From: an uncultured Clostridia bacterium | GTDB taxonomy: Bacteria; Bacillota; Clostridia; Christensenellales; CAG-314 | DNA: 5,045 nt | Direction of reading: 5' to 3' | Assembly: GCA_934281515.1 (NCBI GenBank) | Contig: CAKQXG010000134.1 | Location: forward strand, 1 to 5,045 | Shown: piece after piece, positions 1 through 4,548 of the stretch | Position numbering within the stretch: the stretch's first letter is position 1 | Layout of the letters: each line of letters starts with the position of its first letter | Notes under the pieces: model-generated | The model's input: the letters and a program-made list of their open reading frames with translations, nothing else | What the model was told of the DNA's origin: nothing | Database searches by the model: none | Position numbers and translations under genes: made by a program

Positions 1-44
1 CCCCCCGCAAAAATCAAACCACCAAAAATAAACACAAACAAAAA
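1..44 (+). promoter_or_regulatory. A/C-rich leader of uvrC without Shine-Dalgarno
   Basis: The 44 bases before the uvrC ATG are almost only A and C. The single G is at position 7, and nothing resembles GGAGG. The other real genes in the window, by contrast, have clear purine-rich ribosome binding sites 5-7 bases before their starts. The leader should be unstructured and may support SD-independent initiation. The promoter, if there is one, lies outside the window. Confidence 0.5.
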
Positions 45-1865
45 ATGAAGTACTCTGTCGATTTGCAGACAAAACTGAAAAATTTGCCCGACGAGCCGGG
101 CGTGTACATAATGTACGACGTCGACGGCAATATTCTGTACGTTGGCAAAGCCAAGTCGCTCAAGAATCGTGTGCGGCAGTATTTCCATGCGTCGGGCAAC
201 AAAACCGAAAAGGTGCTGGCGATGGTGTCCCATGTGGAGACTTTTGAGTACATCATCACCGCCAGCGAGGCCGACGCACTGAACCTTGAAAACACGCTGA
301 TAAAAAAGCACACGCCGCCTTACAACATTTTGCTGAAGGACGACAAACAGTACCCATACATCAAGGTGGATCTGAAGGCGGAGTTTCCCAAGTTTGTTGC
401 CACGCGCAAACTTGCCAAAGACAAGTGGCGCTACTTTGGACCTATTACGCAGGGCGGTATAAAGTCATTTATGGAGATATTAGGCACGGCGTTTCCGACC
501 ATTACGTGCAACTACAACTTCCACAAATTGCCGAAGAACTTTCGCCCGTGTCTGAATTACCACATCGGCAAATGTCCTGCGCCGTGCGTGGGCAACATCA
601 GCCGTGAGGATTACCGCAAGATTGTAGACCGCGCGGTGGCGTTTCTGGAAGGCGACGACAACGGCGTAAGGGAAGTGCTGACCGCCAAAATGATGGAGGC
701 AAGCGACAAAATGCTGTATGAACAGGCGCTTGCCTACCGCAAATATCTGCAACTTGTGGACAAAATCAGTCAGCAGCGTATAGTTGTGCTTAACAAGTTT
801 GTGGATTACGACATGTTTGCCGTGGCAAGTAACGGTAAAAACTGCGTGGTCAATCACACTATGATACGCGGTGGCAAGGTGGTGTTCAGCGACAACAACG
901 CCGTGACCGACGCAGGTATCGACGAGGCGCAAACCTTGAGTAGTTTTGTCGCCGAGTACTGCCAGCTTGTCAAGTTATGCGGCGAATTGTACACCAACAT
1001 CGGGTTGCCCGACGAAGCCGAGCTTGCCGAACTCGTGACTACAAAAACGGGGACAAAAACCACTATACATTGCCCCGAACGCGGTGACAAACGCAGGCTT
1101 GTGGATATGTCCTACCGCAACGCGGTGGAGTACTTGACCAAGAGCCAGACGGCAATAGACAAACGGTACAATACGACACACGGCGCGGTGCTGCAACTGA
1201 AGGAACTGTTGCACCTTAAACAGTTGCCTACGCGTGTGGAATGCTACGACATATCCAACGTACAGGGCGTGGACAAGGTTGCAAGCATGGTGGTGTTTAC
1301 CAACGGACAAAAGGACGCGTCGCAGTACAGGCGGTTTAAGATACGCACGGTGGAGGGCGCCAACGACTTTGCCAGCATGCGCGAAGTGTTGTTGCGCCGC
1401 TTTGAGCGTATGAAAGCCGACGACGGCGTGTTTGGCAAAACGCCCGACCTAATTGTGGTGGACGGCGGACTGGGACAGTTGGAGTACGCGCGCCGAGCCA
1501 TGGAAGAAAGCGGGGTAAACGTGCAGTTGGTGTCGCTTGCCAAGCGCGAGGAACTTGTTTACACGCTGGGTACCAACGAGCCGATTTGCCTGCCGCGCAA
1601 CAGCTATGCGCTAAACCTGCTTATCAATATACGCGACGAGTCGCACAGGTTTGCAATTACCTACTTCCGCAAGTTGCACAACAAAGGTACAGTTAAGTCG
1701 GTGTTGCAGGACGTGCCCGGCATTGGTGAAAAACGACGTATTGCATTGGTCAAGCGGTTCAAGTCTATGGATAACCTGCGCGCCGCAACGATTGAAGAGT
1801 TGGCGGACGTGGACGGCATGTCTCGCACGGCAGCCAAAGAATTGTACAAATTTTTGCACGAGTGA
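45..1865 (+). CDS. uvrC: UvrABC excinuclease subunit C
   Basis: UvrC makes the two incisions, 3' then 5', around a DNA lesion handed over by UvrA/UvrB in cytoplasmic nucleotide excision repair. The 606-residue length is normal for the family. Domains in order: N-terminal GIY-YIG nuclease (about 14-95) with GVY at 19-21, YVGK at 32-35, R42, E82 and N94; four cysteines (C155, C169, C177, C181) spaced like the Fe-S cluster ligands known in UvrC; UVR motif for UvrB contact (about 209-247); C-terminal RNase H-like nuclease with YDISN (D402), VVDGG (D473) and H534 forming the expected DDH triad; and tandem helix-hairpin-helix motifs (about 555-604, VPGIG and VDGMS). All catalytic positions I can place are intact. 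The ATG at 45 gives a typical UvrC N-terminus (LKNLPDEPGVY), but no Shine-Dalgarno sequence precedes it. Its GC content is clearly higher than that of the genes just downstream. It is closed by its own terminator and converges with the minus-strand pair beyond. Confidence 0.98.
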   Translation: MKYSVDLQTKLKNLPDEPGVYIMYDVDGNILYVGKAKSLKNRVRQYFHASGNKTEKVLAMVSHVETFEYIITASEADALNLENTLIKKHTPPYNILLKDDKQYPYIKVDLKAEFPKFVATRKLAKDKWRYFGPITQGGIKSFMEILGTAFPTITCNYNFHKLPKNFRPCLNYHIGKCPAPCVGNISREDYRKIVDRAVAFLEGDDNGVREVLTAKMMEASDKMLYEQALAYRKYLQLVDKISQQRIVVLNKFVDYDMFAVASNGKNCVVNHTMIRGGKVVFSDNNAVTDAGIDEAQTLSSFVAEYCQLVKLCGELYTNIGLPDEAELAELVTTKTGTKTTIHCPERGDKRRLVDMSYRNAVEYLTKSQTAIDKRYNTTHGAVLQLKELLHLKQLPTRVECYDISNVQGVDKVASMVVFTNGQKDASQYRRFKIRTVEGANDFASMREVLLRRFERMKADDGVFGKTPDLIVVDGGLGQLEYARRAMEESGVNVQLVSLAKREELVYTLGTNEPICLPRNSYALNLLINIRDESHRFAITYFRKLHNKGTVKSVLQDVPGIGEKRRIALVKRFKSMDNLRAATIEELADVDGMSRTAAKELYKFLHE

Positions 1866-1885
1866 ATTTTGGGATTATATAATTG

Positions 1886-1929
1886 CGTGGAGAACCTTTT
1901 TAGTCAAAAAGTTTCTCCACGTGTTTTTT
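1886..1929 (+). terminator. Rho-independent terminator of uvrC
   Basis: The left arm at 1886-1894 (CGTGGAGAA) pairs with 1913-1921 (TTCTCCACG). After one C/T mismatch, CTTTTT (1896-1901) pairs with AAAAAG (1906-1911) around a four-base loop, AGTC. This gives a stem of about 15 pairs. T-rich sequence follows directly (1922-1929, six consecutive T). It starts 20 bases after the uvrC stop. Read on the minus strand, the stem is followed by a mixed A/T stretch, so it should work less well for the converging transcript. Confidence 0.93.
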
Positions 1930-1958
1930 CAAAAAAACTTGCTTGTAGTAAAAAAATG

Positions 1959-2327
1959 TTACCAAGCCACTTTATTTATAGATTTACGAGCACACAAAAG
2001 AAGTATAAATTGTATGATTCCAAGTATAAGAAAATACAAAAGAAACAGAATACACATAAATATTATTGTGGAGCGTATTTCATCCGTAAGCATACTTATA
2101 GATATTGTTGCTCCTTTTTTAAGTGTAATAAGCCAAGTTGTACAATTATAAACCATTAAACCGAAGCAAGCCAGTCCTGCAATTGCAGTGGCCCAAGATG
2201 CCGTAATATCCGGAGTGATTATTAATGTTAAAATGGTTCCGAGTAGAAAGAATAGCGCTTCTATTGCATATAAAACCAAGGCAAAGATAATTAGCAATCG
2301 TGGTTTCATCAGTTTATCTTGTTCCAT
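1959..2327 (-). CDS. Small multi-pass membrane protein, unknown function
   Basis: This is a 122-residue hydrophobic protein I do not recognise. I chose the start at 2327 (MEQDKLMKPR) because AAAGGAG lies six bases upstream (plus-strand 2334-2340). The longer reading to 2399 would add 24 residues and overlap the 3' end of the upstream gene by 25 bases. Predicted membrane segments are about 9-37 (long, with E23 inside), 43-68 and 86-112. The connecting loops are short: TPDITAS, then a charged loop, KKGATISISMLTDEIR. A basic tail (RKSINK) follows. Three helices put the basic N- and C-termini on opposite sides, which fits the positive-inside rule poorly, so the topology is uncertain. No lipoprotein box or catalytic motif is visible. 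It lies 47 bases behind the 124-aa gene on the same strand and is probably cotranscribed from the promoter at 2784-2812. Confidence 0.8.
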   Translation of the reverse strand: MEQDKLMKPRLLIIFALVLYAIEALFFLLGTILTLIITPDITASWATAIAGLACFGLMVYNCTTWLITLKKGATISISMLTDEIRSTIIFMCILFLLYFLILGIIQFILLLCARKSINKVAW

Positions 2328-2333
2328 TATATT

Positions 2334-2340
2334 CTCCTTT
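2334..2340 (-). promoter_or_regulatory. Ribosome binding site deciding the start at 2327
   Basis: On the minus strand AAAGGAG stands six bases before the ATG at 2327. It supports the 122-residue form over the upstream in-frame ATG at 2399, which lies inside the preceding coding sequence. Confidence 0.85.
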
Positions 2341-2374
2341 GAGTTTTTTTTACTTGTAAATACAGATGCGCAAA

Positions 2375-2749
2375 TTATATTTTTCTCCAATAGTGACATT
2401 TAGTAATATTGCTTGCTTCAATGTCATAAGCATACCTACCCAAGATTTCATATTCTCTTGTTTCGGTTTCTTTGTGAACGTTCACCGCAATACGAATACC
2501 GCTTGCCGTTTTAACAAATCTTGAAAGCGTAAGAGGATTATCACCAAAATACTCTTCCTTGATTGTTGCGCCATTATCACAGATCGTGTTACAAAACTTT
2601 TCCTTGTTAATTCTACCATTTATTTCTACCATCCAAAGCACATCTTTATTTGAGAGAGTATATGTACAGTGCATATAACCTACAAAATTTGTACCATACT
2701 TTTGATTTAAAAAATCCGCATGGGTTTTGGCATAATATTTCTCACGCAT
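2375..2749 (-). CDS. Hypothetical 124-aa soluble protein, first gene of the XRE-divergent operon
   Basis: I do not recognise this protein. It has 124 residues, with no signal peptide or membrane segment, so it is probably cytoplasmic. Polar and aromatic residues are abundant (YYAKTHADFLNQKYGTNFVGY at the N-terminus, CHYWRKI at the end). Alternating hydrophobic stretches such as VLWMVEING (38-46) and IRIAVNVHK (85-93) suggest a small alpha/beta or mostly beta fold. Cysteines are at 28, 53, 57 and 118; the C53-x3-C57 pair has no obvious second pair, so a metal site is not supported. The start at 2749 is secure: GGAGGT lies five bases upstream and a near-consensus promoter about 30 bases further up. 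It leads a two-gene unit with the membrane protein at 1959-2327 and diverges from the XRE regulator at 2850. Codon use is AT-rich, unlike uvrC and dut. The arrangement suggests its expression is repressed by that regulator, but its activity is unknown. Confidence 0.82.
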   Translation of the reverse strand: MREKYYAKTHADFLNQKYGTNFVGYMHCTYTLSNKDVLWMVEINGRINKEKFCNTICDNGATIKEEYFGDNPLTLSRFVKTASGIRIAVNVHKETETREYEILGRYAYDIEASNITKCHYWRKI

Positions 2750-2754
2750 CTGTT

Positions 2755-2760
2755 ACCTCC
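2755..2760 (-). promoter_or_regulatory. Strong Shine-Dalgarno for the 124-aa gene
   Basis: GGAGGT on the minus strand is followed by five bases and the ATG at 2749. This is close to the ideal anti-16S match and spacing, so the gene should be well translated when transcribed. Confidence 0.9.
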
Positions 2761-2767
2761 ATTATGG

Positions 2768-2801
2768 ACTATTTATAGCCTAAATAGTATCATATATAGC
2801 C
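2768..2801. promoter_or_regulatory. Putative operator: inverted and direct repeats over the promoter
   Basis: Two arrangements overlap here. ACTATTTA (2768-2775) and TAAATAGT (2781-2788) form a perfect eight-base inverted repeat with a five-base spacer, covering the start site and part of the -10 box. ATTTATAGCC (2771-2780) and ATATATAGCC (2792-2801) are direct repeats matching at 9 of 10 bases and 21 bases apart, two helical turns, one in the promoter spacer and one at the start site. Binding at either would block polymerase. The XRE protein encoded at 2850 is the obvious candidate binder; that link is inference. Confidence 0.6.
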
Positions 2802-2812
2802 CACTCTGTCAA
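2784..2812 (-). promoter_or_regulatory. Near-consensus sigma-A promoter of the minus-strand pair
   Basis: On the minus strand a perfect -35 box TTGACA (plus-strand 2807-2812) is followed by a 17-base spacer and the -10 box TACTAT (plus-strand 2784-2789). Transcription would start near 2777, leaving a leader of about 27 bases that contains the GGAGGT ribosome binding site. Such a strong core promoter in a regulated cassette normally needs a repressor, which fits the overlapping repeats and the divergent XRE gene. Confidence 0.85.
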
Positions 2813-2823
2813 GCGTTTCAACC

Positions 2824-2842
2824 TATAATAATAACTAGGTGG
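2824..2842 (+). promoter_or_regulatory. -10 box and ribosome binding site of the XRE gene
   Basis: A perfect TATAAT sits at 2824-2829, but no good -35 box stands 16-18 bases upstream, so this promoter would be weak or helped by a factor. AGGTGG at 2837-2842 lies seven bases before the ATG at 2850. A start near 2836 would give a very short leader of about 14 bases. The -10 box is 12 bases from the -35 box of the opposing promoter, so the two promoters probably interfere with each other. Confidence 0.5.
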
Positions 2843-2849
2843 TGCTTTC

Positions 2850-3080
2850 ATGGATGTTTATTCAATCGTAAAAGATAGATTGCTGATTTTGTTAGAACAA
2901 AAACGTATGTCTATACATAAATTGGCAATGGTATCAGGCGTGTCTCCGTCGACAATAAAAAACATTATATACGGTAAAAGTCAAAATCCAGGCATTGTAA
3001 CAATTAAGATGTTATGTGATGGATTTGGAATTAGCTTGTGGGAGTTTTTTAATATTAAGGAATTTGACGAAATAGATTAG
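2850..3080 (+). CDS. XRE-family (Cro/CI-like) helix-turn-helix regulator
   Basis: This 76-residue protein consists almost entirely of one HTH_3-type DNA-binding domain (about 5-67). Helix 1 runs about 4-17. The helix-turn-helix proper is SIHKLAMVSGVSPSTIKNII (21-40), with the recognition helix about 32-41. It is followed by the usual YGKSQNP turn, a helix TIKMLCDGFG (51-60) and the typical ISLWEFFN ending of small Firmicutes XRE proteins. There is no extra ligand-binding, peptidase or dimerisation domain, so it most likely acts as a dimeric repressor of the Cro type. The start at 2850 is supported by AGGTGG seven bases upstream. It diverges from the 124-aa/122-aa pair, with 100 bases between the start codons, and repeats in that gap could serve as its operator, including for autoregulation. 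Target and inducer are not evident. Family assignment is firm; the role is inferred from context. Confidence 0.93.
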   Translation: MDVYSIVKDRLLILLEQKRMSIHKLAMVSGVSPSTIKNIIYGKSQNPGIVTIKMLCDGFGISLWEFFNIKEFDEID

Positions 3081-3098
3081 CTATGAACAAAGACGGAT

Positions 3099-3123
3099 AA
3101 AAACTTACGGTGAATAAGTTTTT
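3099..3123 (+). terminator. AT-rich hairpin after the XRE gene, possible weak terminator
   Basis: AAAAACTTA (3099-3107) and TAAGTTTTT (3115-3123) form a perfect nine-pair stem with a seven-base loop, 18 bases after the stop codon. Only one G-C pair is present, and the T run is part of the stem rather than following it. If it terminates at all it is probably inefficient, though its shape would act on both strands. Confidence 0.4.
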
Positions 3124-3289
3124 GAAATTGTTGCAGTAATATACTAATGTTTTGGAATAACATTTTATTAAGATATATTTATTGTTTGAATATTGAGCAT
3201 TAAATGTGTCGAGACTTACTAGTTACAAATAAGGCTTTGGGGGCAAACAATAAAAACTAATTTCGTCAGTCAAGTATACTTTCTTTTTG

Positions 3290-3312
3290 CTCTGTCAAAA
3301 CTCTGTTCAAAA
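3290..3312 (+). repeat. Imperfect tandem repeat before the gene at 3330
   Basis: CTCTGTCAAAA (3290-3300) is followed directly by CTCTGTTCAAAA (3301-3312); the copies differ by one inserted T. They lie 18 bases before the start codon, next to the ribosome binding site. They could be a duplicated binding site or a simple slippage duplication. Confidence 0.6.
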
Positions 3313-3318
3313 CAGTGC

Positions 3319-3324
3319 GGAGAG
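3319..3324 (+). promoter_or_regulatory. Ribosome binding site deciding the start at 3330
   Basis: GGAGAG ends five bases before the ATG at 3330. The alternative in-frame GTG at 3315 would place this site inside the coding sequence and has no purine-rich site of its own (preceded by TTCAAAACA), so ATG 3330 is preferred. Confidence 0.8.
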
Positions 3325-3329
3325 TGGGT

Positions 3330-4055
3330 ATGACATTTGAATTTTGTTTAAAATTTTTCAATACGTATTACGATTTTTTTGCAATCGGCATGTTTGCGGC
3401 GTTGGTATTGTTTGTGTTTGTCAACGTGATCGGTAACAACTACGCCAAGCAAAATCGAGCTTTTCTTCGGTGCATCGATTTGATGTTGTCGCATCCCGAC
3501 AGAGCGTTTACCGCTGCGGATATGTTGCCGCAGGAGTATCGTCGTCAGTGGCGCGCTTATGTCAACGGCAACGCGGACAAACCTTCGGCAGTCATGGAAT
3601 TTGTTCCTTTGCGTAGACCTGTCGTTTTGGTGTGGATGGCGGTTTTGTCTGTGTTGGCGGAAATTTGCTTCGGCATTTCACTTGCTGTGTCTCCCGACAA
3701 TCGTATTGCGCAACTATACTTTGTTGCCTATTTGCTGTGTTGGGTTGTTGCGGCGTTGTTTATGCGCCATATCAACAATGCCCGTACCAATACCGCACGT
3801 AAACTTTTTGGCAAGTTTGTTGCGCTTGCCAACAAACAACGAGAAATGCCCGACGCACCGACTGCGGACGAAGTGGTGAAACAGATAAGTTACTTTTCCA
3901 AAAACTCGCCCGACAACGGTACTCTTGCCAAAGTTGCCGATCTGTTGCGGAAGTGCGGACTGGACAAGTCTCGTACAGTCGACGAACAACGCAAACTCAA
4001 CAACGCCGTCAATAAACTGTTGTTGGCGTACGCAGACAAAATGAAATTGGCATAA
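3330..4055 (+). CDS. Three-pass membrane protein with cytoplasmic helical tail, unknown function
   Basis: This 241-residue protein starts at ATG 3330, supported by GGAGAG. Membrane segments are about 16-36 (FFAIGMFAALVLFVFVNVI), 98-120 (VVLVWMAVLSVLAEICFGI) and 127-146 (IAQLYFVAYLLCWVVAALFM). The basic residues after segment 1 (AKQNRAFLR, then YRRQWR) and after segment 3 (RHINNARTNTARK) suggest N-terminus out, a 60-residue cytoplasmic loop (37-97), and a 95-residue cytoplasmic C-terminus predicted mostly helical. I see no catalytic motif, nucleotide-binding loop or signal cleavage site. The loop and tail could be protein-interaction surfaces in an envelope or division-related role, but this is only a guess. 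Base composition is intermediate between the AT-rich cassette upstream and dut downstream, and its C-terminal half resembles uvrC in codon use. It stands alone as a transcription unit and is closed by the strong terminator at 4060-4094. Confidence 0.88.
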   Translation: MTFEFCLKFFNTYYDFFAIGMFAALVLFVFVNVIGNNYAKQNRAFLRCIDLMLSHPDRAFTAADMLPQEYRRQWRAYVNGNADKPSAVMEFVPLRRPVVLVWMAVLSVLAEICFGISLAVSPDNRIAQLYFVAYLLCWVVAALFMRHINNARTNTARKLFGKFVALANKQREMPDAPTADEVVKQISYFSKNSPDNGTLAKVADLLRKCGLDKSRTVDEQRKLNNAVNKLLLAYADKMKLA

Positions 4056-4059
4056 AAAG

Positions 4060-4094
4060 TGACACTTTGCATTGTTTAGTAGTGCAAAGTGTCA
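4060..4094. terminator. Bidirectional rho-independent terminator between converging genes
   Basis: TGACACTTTGCA (4060-4071) and TGCAAAGTGTCA (4083-4094) form a perfect 12-pair stem with an 11-base loop. On plus it is followed by TTTTAT. On minus the preceding AAAAAG reads as CTTTTT, giving a T run on that side too. It lies four bases after the stop of the 241-aa gene and about 45 bases after the stop of the converging 115-aa gene, so it should terminate both transcripts. Confidence 0.93.
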
Positions 4095-4139
4095 TTTTAT
4101 ATCTGCATATAGGGGCATTTGTTCAATTGTACAAGTAAA

Positions 4140-4487
4140 TCAGTCATACAGTTTGCGATAAATGATGTCGACGTCGACGTCAACCACCTTCATTACAAAG
4201 CGCATGCCGACGTTTTCCTGCGTGGCGTCCTGCGCAAGCAGATGTATTACCGCTTCCGTGTCGGTTTGCAGGTCGTAGGGCAGTTCTCCGCTGTGTAGTA
4301 TTTCGGCAAATGCCTCGCCGCGTTCCAGTGTGGGTGACGTCAGCACTGCGCAGTGCAATGTTCTGTCGAAGTCTGCGGCGGCTTGTTTCAATTCTTTGAC
4401 GGCGGCGGTGCGTTGTTGACGGTTGGATTGCATCCAATCGGTATTACATTTGTCGCTGATATATATTTTGACAATTACGGTGTCCAT
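4140..4487 (-). CDS. Hypothetical 115-aa protein downstream of dut
   Basis: I do not recognise this protein. The start at 4487 (MDTVIVKIYI) is chosen because GGAG lies six bases upstream. A longer in-frame reading to 4646 would overlap the 3' end of dut by about 100 bases and has no supporting site. The N-terminus looks like a beta strand (TVIVKIYIS, 3-11). A probable amphipathic helix follows (about 21-42, rich in Q, R, K and A), then HCAVLTSPTLERGEAFAEILHSG and a probable helix at about 77-88. It ends in strand-like sequence with a VDVDVD run (102-107). There is no signal peptide or membrane segment. An alpha/beta cytoplasmic protein seems likely. It follows dut by 61 bases on the same strand with no terminator visible between, so the two are probably cotranscribed. 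That hints at, but does not prove, a role linked to nucleotide or DNA metabolism. Codon use matches dut, so it belongs to the resident genome. Confidence 0.82.
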   Translation of the reverse strand: MDTVIVKIYISDKCNTDWMQSNRQQRTAAVKELKQAAADFDRTLHCAVLTSPTLERGEAFAEILHSGELPYDLQTDTEAVIHLLAQDATQENVGMRFVMKVVDVDVDIIYRKLYD

Positions 4488-4493
4488 ATTTTT

Positions 4494-4497
4494 CTCC
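4494..4497 (-). promoter_or_regulatory. Ribosome binding site deciding the start at 4487
   Basis: GGAG (within CGGAGAAA on the minus strand) lies six bases before the ATG at 4487. It lies in the gap after dut and supports the 115-residue form. Confidence 0.75.
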
Positions 4498-4548
4498 GTT
4501 TTGTTGCAAAGTCTTGCATGCGTTTCGTATTTTTGATTACAAATTTGG

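Larger units (their letters stand above)
1930..3329. other. AT-rich accessory segment with a regulator-controlled cassette
   Basis: Between the uvrC terminator and the gene at 3330 the base composition drops visibly. Codons here favour A/T endings, whereas uvrC, dut and the 115-aa gene use many G/C-ending codons. The segment holds three small genes: two on minus and one divergent XRE regulator on plus. No integrase, transposase or convincing flanking direct repeats are visible, so the exact edges are approximate. Horizontal acquisition is an inference from composition and gene content. Confidence 0.5.
3124..3329. other. AT-rich intergenic region upstream of the 241-aa membrane protein gene
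   Basis: No convincing gene is seen on either strand. Plus-strand promoter-like pairs are TTGGAA (3152-3157) with TATATT (3174-3179), 16 bases apart, and TTGAGC (3193-3198) with TTACTA (3216-3221), 17 bases apart. In DNA this AT-rich such matches are expected by chance, and neither is firm. AGTATACT at 3273-3280 is palindromic. An imperfect tandem repeat at 3290-3312 is listed separately. The region is most likely the promoter and leader of the gene at 3330. Confidence 0.4.

Noticed and set aside
480..932. Minus-strand open frame of 150 codons inside uvrC
   Set aside because: It lies wholly within the firmly identified uvrC, has no ribosome binding site that I can see, and its His/Val-rich composition is typical of a shadow frame. 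The other frames inside uvrC (854-1090, 975-1310, 1244-1543, 1611-1859 on minus; 425-607 on plus) fail for the same reason.
1651..2159. Plus-strand open frames running from the uvrC 3' end through the terminator and across the membrane gene
   Set aside because: They read through the strong uvrC terminator hairpin and antisense to the 122-aa gene. They lack ribosome binding sites and show no domain-like composition.
1959..2399. Longer 146-aa form of the membrane protein starting at 2399
   Set aside because: It overlaps the upstream gene's 3' end and ignores the AAAGGAG site that fits the ATG at 2327.
3300..3325. Possible hairpin hiding the ribosome binding site of the 3330 gene
   Set aside because: ACTCT (3300-3304) can pair with AGAGT (3321-3325), and CTGTT (3303-3307) with AACAG (3311-3315), but the two stems share bases and each is only five pairs, so a regulatory role is not supported.
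1930..3329. Search for attachment sites, terminal inverted repeats, transposase or integrase around the AT-rich segment
   Set aside because: No flanking direct or inverted repeats and no recombinase were found by eye; foreign origin rests only on composition and gene content.
3714..3989. Minus-strand frame inside the three-pass membrane gene
   Set aside because: It is the antisense of a gene with clear transmembrane periodicity and an RBS. It and the frames at 3559-3879 and 3890-4072 are shadows.
3315..4055. GTG start at 3315 for the three-pass membrane protein
   Set aside because: The GGAGAG site lies downstream of this GTG and at proper spacing from ATG 3330; nothing SD-like precedes 3315.
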